Of a DNA stretch of 25,261 nucleotides, positions 8,134-16,769 are shown one piece after another. Source of the DNA: Bacteroidales bacterium (GTDB lineage Bacteria; Bacteroidota; Bacteroidia; Bacteroidales; UBA932); contig JAGAAD010000103.1 of assembly GCA_017615445.1 (NCBI GenBank), forward strand, positions 1 through 25,261, in the 5' to 3' direction. Under the pieces are notes generated by a model, which saw only the letters and a program-made list of their open reading frames with translations, did no database searches and was not told the origin of the DNA. A program made the position numbers and the translations under genes. Position 1 is the first letter of the stretch; each line of letters starts with the position of its first letter.

Positions 8134-8986
8134 AAAGGTCGAGATCGACGGCAGCGGCGGCTTCTGCGGCGGAGTCATCCGTGCGATAGGCAGCGCCGAG
8201 GATTTCCTCGCGTCCCATCCCGGTGAGACTCTCTATTCGCTGGGCCCGGTGGTCCACAACGAATCCGAGCTCGAGCGCCTGGCCTCCATGGGGCTGGTGC
8301 CCGTGAGCGCGGCCGAATTGGAGCAGATGGGCGGCGAGGGCAGGACGGTGATCATCCGTGCCCATGGCGAAGCCCCTGCGACCTCCGCGAACCTCCGTCG
8401 CCTCGGTTTCGAGATAATCGACTGCACCTGCCCGGTGGTGCTCGGCATCCAGCGCAAGATCGCGGCCGCGCCGGGCGATGTGATAATCTACGGCAAGAAA
8501 GGCCATCCCGAGGTGATCGGGCTGGTGGGAAACGCCCGCGGGCGAGTGTGGGTGGTGGAGAACATGGATCAGGCGCGCGAGCTTCTCTCCATGCCGGACG
8601 GCCCCGCCGCGGATGCGGACATCTTCTCGCAGACGACCATGAGCCCGGTGGGCTACGACGAGGTCTGCGGGTTGCTGGCAGGCGGCCTGCCCGCGCTGCG
8701 CGTGCACCGCACCATCTGCCGCCAGGTCGCAACCCGCCACGAAGCCCTCGCCGAGTTCGCCCGGGCCCACGACGCTATCTTGTTCGTCACTGGCAAAGCC
8801 AGTTCGAACGGCCGCGTCCTCAGCGACCTCTGCCGCTCGGTCAACCCACGCACCTATGTCGTTGGCGCAGTCTCCGACATCCGGCCCGAATGGTTCCGCG
8901 ACGGCGATTCCGTCGGCGTCTCCGGCGCTACCTCGACTCCCCGCTGGCTTCTGGAGCAGGTCGCAAAGCATATTTCTGATTTTTGA
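8126..8986 (+). CDS. ispH: 4-hydroxy-3-methylbut-2-enyl diphosphate reductase
   Basis: The protein has 286 residues. IspH performs the last step of the MEP pathway, reducing HMBPP to IPP and DMAPP with a [4Fe-4S] cluster. Three cluster cysteines are in place: C14 (GGFCGGV), C100 or C102 (in DCTCPVV) and C198 (TICRQVATRHEAL). Other family motifs are IIRAHGEAP, IIYGKKGHPEVIGL, SQTTMS, GKASSNGRVLSDL and GVSGATSTPRWLLEQV. The motif usually written GFCFGV reads GFCGGV here, a small deviation. It starts within the end of cmk. Its stop lies right at the efp promoter box, so it ends the first operon segment. Confidence 0.94.
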   Translation: MIKKVEIDGSGGFCGGVIRAIGSAEDFLASHPGETLYSLGPVVHNESELERLASMGLVPVSAAELEQMGGEGRTVIIRAHGEAPATSANLRRLGFEIIDCTCPVVLGIQRKIAAAPGDVIIYGKKGHPEVIGLVGNARGRVWVVENMDQARELLSMPDGPAADADIFSQTTMSPVGYDEVCGLLAGGLPALRVHRTICRQVATRHEALAEFARAHDAILFVTGKASSNGRVLSDLCRSVNPRTYVVGAVSDIRPEWFRDGDSVGVSGATSTPRWLLEQVAKHISDF

Positions 8987-8987
8987 T

Positions 8988-8995
8988 TATATTTG
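8988..8995 (+). promoter_or_regulatory. -7 promoter box for efp
   Basis: TATATTTG matches TAnnTTTG and begins two bases after the ispH stop. The predicted leader of roughly 28 bases is A/C-rich and leads to the ATG at 9028. No clear -33 element was found in the end of ispH. Confidence 0.55.
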
Positions 8996-9027
8996 CACGT
9001 TTTAGAAAAACTAACACACTAACACAT

Positions 9028-9594
9028 ATGGCAACAACAGCTGATTTCAAAAACGGACTTTATCTGAAGTATAACGAGAAACCGTGCATGATCGTGTGGT
9101 TCCAGCACGTCAAGCCGGGCAAGGGCCCCGCTTTCGTGAAGACCAAGCTCCGCAACCTGGAGAACGGCCGCATCCTGGAGAACACCTTCACCGCCGGCGC
9201 GAAGATCGAGACCATCGAGGTGGAGCGTCGCCCCTACCAGTTCCTCTATGACGACGGTGAGGCTTTCAACTTCATGCACGAAGAGACCTACGAGCAGATC
9301 ACTCTGCCGCATGAAGTTGTGGAGAATTCAGACCTCATGAAAGAAGGACAGCATGTGGAGATGATGTTCGTCACCGGTGACGAAGAGCGCTGCCTGACCT
9401 GCGAGCTCCCCACCTACGTGACCCTCGAGGTGACGTATTCCGAGCCCGCCGTGAAGGGTAACACCGCCACCACCTCCGCTCTCAAGGAAGTCACCCTCGA
9501 GACCGGCGCGAAGATCATGGTCCCTCTCTTCATCAACCAGGGAGACAAGATCACGGTTAACACCACGGACCGCTCGTACGGCCAGAGAGTCTAA
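9028..9594 (+). CDS. efp: Translation elongation factor P
   Basis: The protein has 188 residues. EF-P enters the ribosomal E site and helps peptide-bond formation at proline runs. The N-terminal KOW-like domain carries the loop KPGKGPAF, whose Lys32 corresponds to the residue modified in many bacteria (Lys34 in E. coli). Two OB-like domains follow, ending in the conserved ITVNTTDRSYGQRV. The ATG at 9028 gives the normal start ATTADFKNG; an in-frame TTG at 8983 lies upstream of the promoter box and is rejected. No epmA/epmB-type modification gene is visible nearby. rlmH starts four bases after the stop. Confidence 0.97.
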   Translation: MATTADFKNGLYLKYNEKPCMIVWFQHVKPGKGPAFVKTKLRNLENGRILENTFTAGAKIETIEVERRPYQFLYDDGEAFNFMHEETYEQITLPHEVVENSDLMKEGQHVEMMFVTGDEERCLTCELPTYVTLEVTYSEPAVKGNTATTSALKEVTLETGAKIMVPLFINQGDKITVNTTDRSYGQRV

Positions 9595-9598
9595 GAGT

Positions 9599-10069
9599 TT
9601 GAGAGTAACTCTTCTGACAGTCGGCAAGACCGACATTAAATGGGTATCCGAAGGCCTGGAAGTGTATTCTTCCAGGCTTCCGCACTATATACCCTTCGAG
9701 CTCCGCGAAATTCCGGAACTCAAAAATGTGTCGGCGCTCAGCAAAGACCAGATCAAGACTGCAGAAGGGAAACTGATACTCAAAGCTCTGAAAGACTCGG
9801 ACGATCTGATCCTTCTGGACGAGCGCGGCAAGGAGTTCCGCTCCGTGGAATTCGCGGACTGGCTCCAGCGCAAATTCCAGAATGGCCGCGACCTCGTTTT
9901 TGTCATCGGCGGGGCCTACGGTTTCAGCCAGGAGGTCTACTCTCGCGCAGGGGGAATGATCTCCCTCTCGAAGATGACTTTTTCGCACCAGATGGTGCGC
10001 ACGATTTTTGTTGAACAGCTCTATCGCGCTCTGACCATCTTGAAGGGAGAGTCGTACCACCACGAATGA
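9599..10069 (+). CDS. rlmH: 23S rRNA (pseudouridine-1915-N3) methyltransferase
   Basis: The protein has 156 residues, the usual RlmH length. It is a SPOUT-class enzyme that methylates pseudouridine 1915 in helix 69 of 23S rRNA on assembled 70S ribosomes, using SAM. The knot motifs LILLDERGKEFRSVEFA, LVFVIGGAYGF and ISLSKMTFSHQMVRTIFVEQLYRA are intact, as is the C-terminal ESYHHE. The start codon is TTG at 9599: it yields MRVTLLTVGKTD, which matches the family N-terminus, and there is no ATG nearby. The stop overlaps the kinase start as ATGA. Confidence 0.95.
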   Translation: MRVTLLTVGKTDIKWVSEGLEVYSSRLPHYIPFELREIPELKNVSALSKDQIKTAEGKLILKALKDSDDLILLDERGKEFRSVEFADWLQRKFQNGRDLVFVIGGAYGFSQEVYSRAGGMISLSKMTFSHQMVRTIFVEQLYRALTILKGESYHHE

Positions 10070-13000
10070 AAATCAGTCGTAAACTCTTATCGGCCATCTT
10101 CATAGGCGCGGCAGTCTTGCTGTTCGCCAGTTCGCTCTTCATCCCCCAGGCCAAGGGAGACACCCGCCGCGCGGCGCACCGCGTGGAGTCCGTGCTGAAC
10201 CATAGGCTCAAGACCCTGGATTCCTTTGCCGAAAAGGCCTTCGAAGGCTCGCCGGACCAGTGGATGGACCTTGGCAAACTCCCGGCCGATATGGTGGTCT
10301 ACCGCTATGTCAGCGACCGCCTTCAGTCGTGGAACAACCAGTTCCCGGTCAGCAACGACGACATAGTCCGCCGTACGTACTCCATCCGTTACCGCCGGCG
10401 CGGCATCATTCAGACGCCCTTCGTGGACCTGAATTCCTACTACACTTATATCAAGCTCAACCAGCAGGAGAGCTATCTGGTGAAGAGGATAGACCGCGGA
10501 CTGGTGAGCGTGGTGGTGGGCATCAAGCTGGACGGAAACGAAAAGCTTCACCTTCAGGAAGGATATTCGATACGCAATCTTCACACCCCGGACGGCACCG
10601 GCGTCTCATATGCCGGGCAGCCTGTCTTCAAGGTGGTCTACGAGTCGCTGCCGGTCCGCAGCAAACTGCCCTCCCACCTGGCCTGGGCGGCTTTTCTGCT
10701 CTTTGCGATAGGCATCATTATCGGCCTTAAGTCATATCCCAGCATCCGTGGCTCGCTAGCGTCCATAGGCCTTCTTCTCCTGAGCACGGTCGCCCTCGCG
10801 AAATGGTTCCCGATCGCCGAAGGCGAGCTCGGCCAGATTTCGGTTATTCTGGTGATCAACCTGATCACCTTCATGATATCGCTCTGCCTCTACCTCTGCC
10901 GTGAAAGTCTTTGGAAGGGAATTAAGAGCAAGACCGGTAAGATAATCGCCACAGTCTCGGACGTCCTGGCCATCCTTGGCATTTTTGCTTTCTCTTACAT
11001 CGAGCTGTTCAAGGTGTTTGTCTACACGCACATCAGCCTGGATCTCACCAAGCTGGACCTTCTCAGCTGGGAGTCGGCCGCCGTGCTCGGCACCTTCGTG
11101 CTGATGCTGGTCAGCACCATGCTGCTCGCCGTGCTGCTGATGCCGTTGCTGGACAGGGGGGACAAGCGCTGGAACCTGTTCTCGGCTCCCGCCCGCGTGA
11201 TCGGCTCGCTGGTGCTGGCGCTCTACCTGGTGCTGGTGACCACCTCCATGGGCTTCGAGCGCGAGCAGATGGTCGCCGCTTCATGGGCCGAAGCCCTTGC
11301 TAACGACCGCGACAACGCGGTGGAGGAGCAGCTCAAGCGCGCGGAGAACCTGATCGCCGCGGACGACGTCCTCAGCCGCGCCTCCGGCTCCGAAGACAAC
11401 GTCCAGATTGCCCGCGAGCGCATAATAGACAATTACCTCTTCCGAGTGCTGTCAGACTACGACGTCCGCGTGCAGATCGGCGGCGACTCGGACGGCCTCG
11501 GCCTCGAATCCGGCACCCGCATAGACCAGAACTCCCGCTTCTTCTACGCCCCGCTCGCCGGGCAGCGCAGCCGCTATGTCGGCGCCTTCCAGTACTATGT
11601 GGAAGACCAGGGCCAGAACACCATCTACGTCAGCATCGAGCCCAAGTCCGGCGACGCCGGGCGCTCGCTGTCGTCCGTGCTCGGCCTGGGCAACAAGGCG
11701 GACGAGATCCCATGGCGCTACTCCTACGCGAAGTATAAAGGACGCGACCGCCAGTACCTGAAGGGCTCCTACGCCTATCCGACGCGCCTGACGGAGGAGA
11801 AGCTCGCCAGCTTCCGCTCGCTTCAGGAAACGGACTACGTCTCCGGCGGCTACCTCCACTTCGTGAACAAGGTCTCGGAGGACGAGATTTTCATCATCTC
11901 CCGCCAGTACAAAAACGTGGACTCGAACCTGCTGGCGCTTGCGCTGGTCACCCTCGTGTTCTTCCTCTTCGCCAGCATCTTCTCCGGCCGGCCTGCCCGT
12001 GCGCCGCTGGCCCCGAACTCGTTCAAGAAGACCATCACGATTCTGACCACGGTCTCCCTGACTGCCACCATGGCGGTCCTGGTCACATTCAGCGTCACCT
12101 TCGTCTTCGGCCGCAACGAGGCCAACGCCCGGACCATGATGGCGGACAAGACCAACTCGATCCGCACCATGCTGCAGGACGGCCTGCGTAGCTACAGCTC
12201 GAGCGACGCCCTGTTCTCGCGCGAGACCCTGGCGCTGATTCGCCGGGTTTCGGCGAACACGGGCTCGGACATCTCGATCTTCCGCCCGGACGGCCGTATC
12301 CTGATGAGCACCTCGCCCGAGCTCTTCGAAAAGATGGTGCTCGGCAGCCGCCTGAACGAGACTGCGTTCTACCATATAATGTATCTCAGCGAAGGATACT
12401 ACATCCAGCGCGAGAAATACGGCACCCGCTGGATCTACACCATGTACGCGCCGGTGATGGGCTCGGACGGCAATATTCTGGCAATCTTCTCCTCGCCCTA
12501 CATGGAGCGCAGCTACGACTTCCAGCTGGACGCCGCCACCCACACCATCAGCATCGTAATAGTCTTCTTCATCCTGCTGCTGCTCTCGCTGGCCTTGATT
12601 TCATACGCAGTTGATCGCACCTTCCGGCCTATTTCTGAAATGAGCCGCAAGATGGAAGCCGGCGGAGTGGACCGCCTGGAGTACATCTCCTACGACCGTC
12701 AGGACGAAATCTCCTCGCTGGTGCAGTCCTACAACAGGATGGTCACGGATTTGACGGCCTCCACCAAGGCTCTGGCTCAGGCCGAGCGCGACAAGGCCTG
12801 GAGCGAGATGGCCCGCAATGTGGCCCACGAGATTAAGAATCCTTTGACCCCGATGCGCCTGCAGATCCAGCGCATCCAGCGCCTCAAGGCAAACGGCGAT
12901 CCGACCTGGCAGACGAAGTTCGACGACATGGCCACCATCCTTCTGGACCACATCGACGTCCTCACGGAGACGGCGAACCAGTTCTCCGATTTCGCGAAGC

Positions 13001-13467
13001 TCTACTCCGAGGAGCCGGTGGAGATCAAGCTGGACGAGCTTCTGCGCGACGAGGTGGACATGTACGACACCCGTCCCGGAGTGGAGTTCGAGTATCTCGG
13101 CCTGCCCGGCGTCATGATCCACGGCCCGCGCCCGCAGCTCGTTCGTGTGTTCGTGAACATTCTGAACAACGCCGTGCAGGCCTGCGAAGGGCGTCCTGGT
13201 GCGAAGGTGGTCGTTTCGTTGAGGAATGGCACTGATCCCGGCATCTACGAGATAGTCTTCGAGGACAACGGCCCCGGAGTGGACAAAGAGAATCTTCCGA
13301 AGCTCTTCACCCCGAAGTTCACCACCAAGACCGGCGGCAGCGGCCTCGGCCTCAGCATCTGCAAGAGCATTCTCGAGCGCTGCGGCGCCACCATCGCCTA
13401 CTCGCGCAGCTTCAAGCTCGGCGGCGCCTGCTTCACCATCCGGTATCCGAAGGCATCCGAAGCTTAG
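10066..13467 (+). CDS. Large NtrY-like membrane sensor histidine kinase
   Basis: The protein has 1133 residues. It has an N-terminal membrane helix (about 8-26), an extracytoplasmic region (to about 204), six hydrophobic segments (about 205-395), a second soluble region (to about 620), two further helices (about 622-680), a third soluble region, and a last helix near 838-860. HAMP, HisKA and HATPase domains follow. The H-box AHEIKNPLTPM (phospho-acceptor H921) is of the NtrY kind. The ATPase has the N-box NILNNAVQAC, the G1 box DNGPGV and GSGLGLSICKSILE. It is probably the partner of the receiver protein at 6294-7442. The last codons and the stop lie within a 75-bp repeat element. Confidence 0.92.
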   Translation: MKISRKLLSAIFIGAAVLLFASSLFIPQAKGDTRRAAHRVESVLNHRLKTLDSFAEKAFEGSPDQWMDLGKLPADMVVYRYVSDRLQSWNNQFPVSNDDIVRRTYSIRYRRRGIIQTPFVDLNSYYTYIKLNQQESYLVKRIDRGLVSVVVGIKLDGNEKLHLQEGYSIRNLHTPDGTGVSYAGQPVFKVVYESLPVRSKLPSHLAWAAFLLFAIGIIIGLKSYPSIRGSLASIGLLLLSTVALAKWFPIAEGELGQISVILVINLITFMISLCLYLCRESLWKGIKSKTGKIIATVSDVLAILGIFAFSYIELFKVFVYTHISLDLTKLDLLSWESAAVLGTFVLMLVSTMLLAVLLMPLLDRGDKRWNLFSAPARVIGSLVLALYLVLVTTSMGFEREQMVAASWAEALANDRDNAVEEQLKRAENLIAADDVLSRASGSEDNVQIARERIIDNYLFRVLSDYDVRVQIGGDSDGLGLESGTRIDQNSRFFYAPLAGQRSRYVGAFQYYVEDQGQNTIYVSIEPKSGDAGRSLSSVLGLGNKADEIPWRYSYAKYKGRDRQYLKGSYAYPTRLTEEKLASFRSLQETDYVSGGYLHFVNKVSEDEIFIISRQYKNVDSNLLALALVTLVFFLFASIFSGRPARAPLAPNSFKKTITILTTVSLTATMAVLVTFSVTFVFGRNEANARTMMADKTNSIRTMLQDGLRSYSSSDALFSRETLALIRRVSANTGSDISIFRPDGRILMSTSPELFEKMVLGSRLNETAFYHIMYLSEGYYIQREKYGTRWIYTMYAPVMGSDGNILAIFSSPYMERSYDFQLDAATHTISIVIVFFILLLLSLALISYAVDRTFRPISEMSRKMEAGGVDRLEYISYDRQDEISSLVQSYNRMVTDLTASTKALAQAERDKAWSEMARNVAHEIKNPLTPMRLQIQRIQRLKANGDPTWQTKFDDMATILLDHIDVLTETANQFSDFAKLYSEEPVEIKLDELLRDEVDMYDTRPGVEFEYLGLPGVMIHGPRPQLVRVFVNILNNAVQACEGRPGAKVVVSLRNGTDPGIYEIVFEDNGPGVDKENLPKLFTPKFTTKTGGSGLGLSICKSILERCGATIAYSRSFKLGGACFTIRYPKASEA

Positions 13468-13532
13468 GCTGTTTTTGGGTGTAAGCTTAGCAGAATCGCC
13501 GAAACTTAGCACTAAAAAGTGCCTAAGCTTCG
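13458..13532. repeat. REPIN-like palindromic element, copy A
   Basis: This 75-bp element has perfect inverted ends CGAAGCTTAGG and CCTAAGCTTCG. It contains two smaller hairpins, the right one being CTTAG-CACT-(AAAA)-AGTG-C-CTAAG. Aligned by eye to the reverse complement of 16874-16948, 61 of 75 positions agree with no gaps, and the ends and central segment are almost identical. It begins inside the last codons of the kinase gene and supplies its TAG. It may also act as a processing or termination hairpin before engB. Confidence 0.8.
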
Positions 13533-13548
13533 AACCGTAGACAAACGC

Positions 13549-13564
13549 TAGCAAATTTTTGCTA
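13549..13564. promoter_or_regulatory. Palindrome at the engB promoter (possible operator)
   Basis: TAGCAAA-TT-TTTGCTA has perfect 7-bp arms around two bases and overlaps the first bases of the -7 box at 13563. The position fits a repressor site, but it could be chance in an AT-rich promoter. Confidence 0.35.
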
Positions 13565-13570
13565 TATTTG
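13563..13570 (+). promoter_or_regulatory. -7 promoter box for the engB-prs-der unit
   Basis: TATATTTG matches TAnnTTTG exactly. Transcription should start near 13575, about 12 bases before the ATG at 13588. The box rules out an in-frame GTG at 13570 as the start. No convincing -33 element is present. Confidence 0.55.
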
Positions 13571-13587
13571 TGTCGGTTAGGGTCGAT

Positions 13588-14184
13588 ATGAAAATCGTCA
13601 GTGCAACATTCGCCGGAAGCAGCACCAGAGTGGCGGGAAAGCCGCAGAGGAAGCTGCCGGAGTTCGCGTTTATCGGCAGGAGCAATGTGGGCAAGAGCAG
13701 CCTTATCAACATGCTATGCCGAAACGGCAAACTGGCGATGACCTCAAGCACCCCCGGAAAGACAAAACTCGTCAACCATTTTCTTATCAACGACGAGTGG
13801 TATCTGGTGGATCTCCCCGGCTACGGCTACGCCAAGATGGGCCAGAAAGGCCGCGACGCGCTGAAGGCCGTCATCAACGACTATATCCTAGGTAGCGAGG
13901 AACTCGTAATGCTGTTTGTGCTGGTGGACAGCCGCCACGACATAACCAGAATAGACCAGGACTTCATCCGCGAACTGGGCGAGAACGGCATTCCCTTCGG
14001 AATCATTTTCACTAAAGGAGATAAATCCGGCCCGAATGTGCTGAAAGCGCAGATCGAGAAGGACAAGCAGATTCTTTCTGCGGAGTGGGAGGAGATGCCT
14101 CCGATGTTTGAGAGCTCGGCCCAGACCGGTGCGGGACGCGAAGAAATACTTAATTATATAGACAACATACTGAAATCTTTGTAA
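13588..14184 (+). CDS. engB: Ribosome biogenesis GTP-binding protein YsxC/EngB
   Basis: The protein has 198 residues. EngB is a small GTPase needed for assembly of the 50S ribosomal subunit. The G1 motif GRSNVGKSS (30-38), G2 region TSSTPGKTK, G3 DLPGYGYAK and G4 TKGDK are present in the EngB order. The motif G-Y-G-Y-A after DLP is characteristic of this family. The ATG at 13588 was chosen because the longer frame starts inside the promoter box. It is the first gene of a unit with prs four bases downstream, and der, another large-subunit GTPase, is in the same unit. Confidence 0.95.
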   Translation: MKIVSATFAGSSTRVAGKPQRKLPEFAFIGRSNVGKSSLINMLCRNGKLAMTSSTPGKTKLVNHFLINDEWYLVDLPGYGYAKMGQKGRDALKAVINDYILGSEELVMLFVLVDSRHDITRIDQDFIRELGENGIPFGIIFTKGDKSGPNVLKAQIEKDKQILSAEWEEMPPMFESSAQTGAGREEILNYIDNILKSL

Positions 14185-14188
14185 CCCT

Positions 14189-15166
14189 ATGCAACACAAT
14201 CACAGAATGGAGTTGTTCGCATGCGACGCGTCGAAAGACTTCGCATGCAGAGTCATCGAGGAATTGAACAAAATCGAACGCGAGGACTTCGAAGGCCCCT
14301 ACCATGTAGGAGACATGACGGTGGCCCGTTTCAGCGACGGTGAGTTCCAGCCGCAGTACGACGAGAGCGTTCGCGGCGCCTCCGTGTACATTATCCAATC
14401 TACCATCCCGCCGGCAGACAACCTAATGGAGCTGCTTCTCGCGATAGACGCGGCGAAGCGCGCCTCTGCCGACACCGTTGTTGCAGTTATTCCTTACTTC
14501 GGCTGGGCCAGGCAGGACCGCAAGGACCGCCCGCGTGTGGCCATCGGCGCGAAGCTGGTCGCCAACCTTCTGACCGCCGCCGGCGCAGACCGTGTGATGA
14601 CCTGCGACCTGCATGCAGACCAGATCCAGGGCTTCTTCGACATCCCCGTGGACCACGTCTCCGGTTCGTGGGTGTTCCTTCCGATGCTCCGCAAGATGAA
14701 GATCAAGGACCTCGCGATTGCGGCCCCGGACATGGGCGGCGCCAAGAGAGCCCACGTCTATGCCAAGGCGCTCGCCACCCCGATGGTCATCTGTCACAAG
14801 ACGCGCGAAAGGGCGAACGTGGTGGGCAGCATCACCGCTATCGGCGAGGTCGAGGGCAAGAACATTGTGATCATAGACGATATGATCGACACCGCCGGCA
14901 CCCTCTGCAAGGTGGCCGACGTGCTGATGGGAATGGGCGCCCAGAGCGTCCGCGCCTGCGCGACCCACGGCATGCTCAGCGGCGAAGCGGTGCAGCGCAT
15001 CCACGACTCCGCCCTCTGCGAGGTCTTCGTCACGGACACCATCCCGCACCCCGAGCTCGCTAACGACCCGAAGATCAGGATCGTGTCCATGGCGGCCGTT
15101 TTCGCCTCCATCATAGACAAGGTCTACAACTACGAGCCGATCAGCCCCGAATTCGATAAGAAATGA
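14189..15166 (+). CDS. prs: Ribose-phosphate pyrophosphokinase (PRPP synthase)
   Basis: The protein has 325 residues. It makes PRPP from ribose 5-phosphate and ATP for purine, pyrimidine, histidine, tryptophan and NAD synthesis. Visible motifs are RFSDGEFQPQYDESVRG, the flexible loop YFGWARQDRKDRPR, the metal-binding DLHADQIQGFF and the PRPP loop VIIDDMIDTAGT. The ATG at 14189 adds six residues (MQHNHR) before a second ATG at 14207, whose product MELFACDAS fits the family start as well; either is possible. The stop overlaps the next start as ATGA. Confidence 0.95.
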   Translation: MQHNHRMELFACDASKDFACRVIEELNKIEREDFEGPYHVGDMTVARFSDGEFQPQYDESVRGASVYIIQSTIPPADNLMELLLAIDAAKRASADTVVAVIPYFGWARQDRKDRPRVAIGAKLVANLLTAAGADRVMTCDLHADQIQGFFDIPVDHVSGSWVFLPMLRKMKIKDLAIAAPDMGGAKRAHVYAKALATPMVICHKTRERANVVGSITAIGEVEGKNIVIIDDMIDTAGTLCKVADVLMGMGAQSVRACATHGMLSGEAVQRIHDSALCEVFVTDTIPHPELANDPKIRIVSMAAVFASIIDKVYNYEPISPEFDKK

Positions 15167-15453
15167 CAACCTTCCTTGCAGCGGCGATAGTGCTGGGCCT
15201 CGGCATCCTCGGGATGTGCGTCTTCCTTTTGAAAAAGGACGGCGAGTTCCCGAAGTACGACGTGGGCTCGAACCCCGAGATGCAAAAGCGCGGGATCCGC
15301 TGCTTCAAGGATGAAGACGCCGAGCTCCACGGCAAGCCCGTGAAGTGCGACGGCAGTTACTCCGACGCCTGCGAAGGGTGTCAGTTATACACCGGTCATC
15401 CCCGACCCTCAACCAGTCACCCCCGAACCGATCGGGGATCTTCAACCCCCTAG
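15163..15453 (+). CDS. Small single-pass membrane protein with Cys pairs and a repeat-derived tail
   Basis: The protein has 96 residues. An N-terminal membrane helix (about 3-23) is followed by KKDGEFPKYDVGSNPEMQKRGI and by cysteines C47, C62, C70 and C73; the last two form CEGC. I recall similar short Bacteroidota proteins with FPxxxVGxNxxMxxRGIxC but know no function; metal or redox binding by the cysteines is possible. From about residue 77 the composition changes to a Pro/Ser/Thr/His tail with two seven-residue units (TGHPRPS, TSHPRTD). This tail is encoded by a 21-bp tandem repeat and a hairpin, and it looks like a later addition. The gene overlaps prs and is followed by der after three bases. 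Confidence 0.7.
   Translation: MTTFLAAAIVLGLGILGMCVFLLKKDGEFPKYDVGSNPEMQKRGIRCFKDEDAELHGKPVKCDGSYSDACEGCQLYTGHPRPSTSHPRTDRGSSTP
15391..15437. repeat. 21-bp tandem repeat and hairpin at the 3' end of the small gene
   Basis: Two imperfect 21-bp units begin at 15391 and 15412 (both ACCnGTCAnCCCCGA). The second ends in a hairpin with stem CCCCGA/TCGGGG (15421-15426 with 15432-15437). The GTCACCCCCGAA core also occurs in the long hairpin element between xseA and xseB, so both may belong to one dispersed family. Confidence 0.5.
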
Positions 15454-15456
15454 CCT

Positions 15457-16764
15457 ATGAGCCTTGTAGCGATAGTCGGCCGGCCGAATGTCGGCAAAAG
15501 CACCCTGTTTAACCGCCTGGTGGGAATGCGCCAGGCGATAGTGGACGACACCGCCGGCGTCACCCGCGACCGCCACTACGGCCGTTGCGAATGGTGCGGC
15601 CGCGAGTTCTCCGTGGTGGACACGGGCGGCTACACCACCAACTCCGAGGACGTCTTCGAGACCGCCATCCGCGAGCAGGTGCAGATAGCCATCAACGAAG
15701 CGGACGTGGTCCTGTTCATGGTGGAAGCCGCCACCGGCGTGACGGACTACGACGCTGAAATCGCCGACGTCCTCCGCCGCGCAAAAAAGCCGGTGGTGCT
15801 CTGCGTGAACAAGGTGGACAGCGGCGAGAAGATGTTCGACGCCTACCAGTTCTATTCGCTGGGCCTCGGCGAGATCTACAGCATCTCGGCTGCAAACGGC
15901 TCCGGCACGGGCGACCTGCTGGACGAGATCGTTAAGGTCCTGCCGGACGAGCCCGAGGTGGAGGACCCGCACAAAGACCTGCCGCGAATCGCGATAGTGG
16001 GCAAGCCGAATGTGGGCAAGTCCTCCATCACGAACGCCCTTCTCGGCGAAGACCGCAATATCGTCACCCCCGTCGCCGGCACCACCCGCGATTCCATCGA
16101 GACCTACTACAACAAGTTCGGCCATGAGTTCATGCTGGTGGACACCGCCGGCATACGCCGCAAGGCCAAGGTCCACGAAGACCTGGAGTTCTACTCCGTG
16201 ATGCGCTCCATCCGCGCAATCGAGCACTCGGACGTCTGTGTGATGATGATAGACGCCACCACCGGAATGGAGGCTCAGGACATGAACATCTTCAACCTGA
16301 TTCTGAAGAACCGCAAGGGCTGCGTGCTGGTGGTGAACAAATGGGACCTTTTCATCAAGGACAGCAACACGCTGCGAGATTATGAGAAGTCACTTCGCGA
16401 AAGGATCGCTCCGTTCACGGATGTGCCGATCGTTTTCACTTCCGTCCTGAAGATGCAGCGCATCAGCGACGTGCTGGACGCGGTTGCTATGGTCTACGAC
16501 AACTATTCGCGCAAGATACCCACTGCTCGTCTGAACGAAGAGCTTCTGCCCATCATCGAGGAGACACCTCCGCCGAGCACCAAGGGTAAGTACATCAAGA
16601 TCAAGTACATCACCCAGCTCCCGACCCGTTTCCCGTCCTTCGCTTTCTTCTGCAATCTCCCGCAGTACATCAAGGATCCGTACAAGCGCTTCCTCGAAAA
16701 CCAGCTCCGCAGCAGGTTCAACCTCACCGGTTGCCCCATCCAGATTTTCTGCCGGCAGAAATAG
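15457..16764 (+). CDS. der: Ribosome-associated GTPase Der (EngA)
   Basis: The protein has 435 residues, typical of Der. Der has two tandem GTPase domains and a KH-like domain and is needed for 50S subunit maturation. Domain 1 has G1 GRPNVGKST (8-16), G3 DTGGY and G4 NKVD. Domain 2 has G1 GKPNVGKSS (182-190), G3 [11 protein letters not shown] and G4 NKWDLF. The KH-like part follows from about 350, with [20 protein letters not shown] and the end [14 protein letters not shown]. It ends five bases before the stop of the convergent transposase gene, with no recognisable terminator between them. Confidence 0.97.
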   Translation: MSLVAIVGRPNVGKSTLFNRLVGMRQAIVDDTAGVTRDRHYGRCEWCGREFSVVDTGGYTTNSEDVFETAIREQVQIAINEADVVLFMVEAATGVTDYDAEIADVLRRAKKPVVLCVNKVDSGEKMFDAYQFYSLGLGEIYSISAANGSGTGDLLDEIVKVLPDEPEVEDPHKDLPRIAIVGKPNVGKSSITNALLGEDRNIVTPVAGTTRDSIETYYNKFGHEFMLVDTAGIRRKAKVHEDLEFYSVMRSIRAIEHSDVCVMMIDATTGMEAQDMNIFNLILKNRKGCVLVVNKWDLFIKDSNTLRDYEKSLRERIAPFTDVPIVFTSVLKMQRISDVLDAVAMVYDNYSRKIPTARLNEELLPIIEETPPPSTKGKYIKIKYITQLPTRFPSFAFFCNLPQYIKDPYKRFLENQLRSRFNLTGCPIQIFCRQK

Positions 16765-16769
16765 AGTTA

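Noticed and set aside
8983..9027. TTG start for efp 15 codons upstream
   Set aside because: It lies before the promoter box and adds residues not typical of EF-P.
13570..13587. GTG start for engB six codons upstream
   Set aside because: The GTG overlaps the -7 promoter box, so it would not be in the mRNA.
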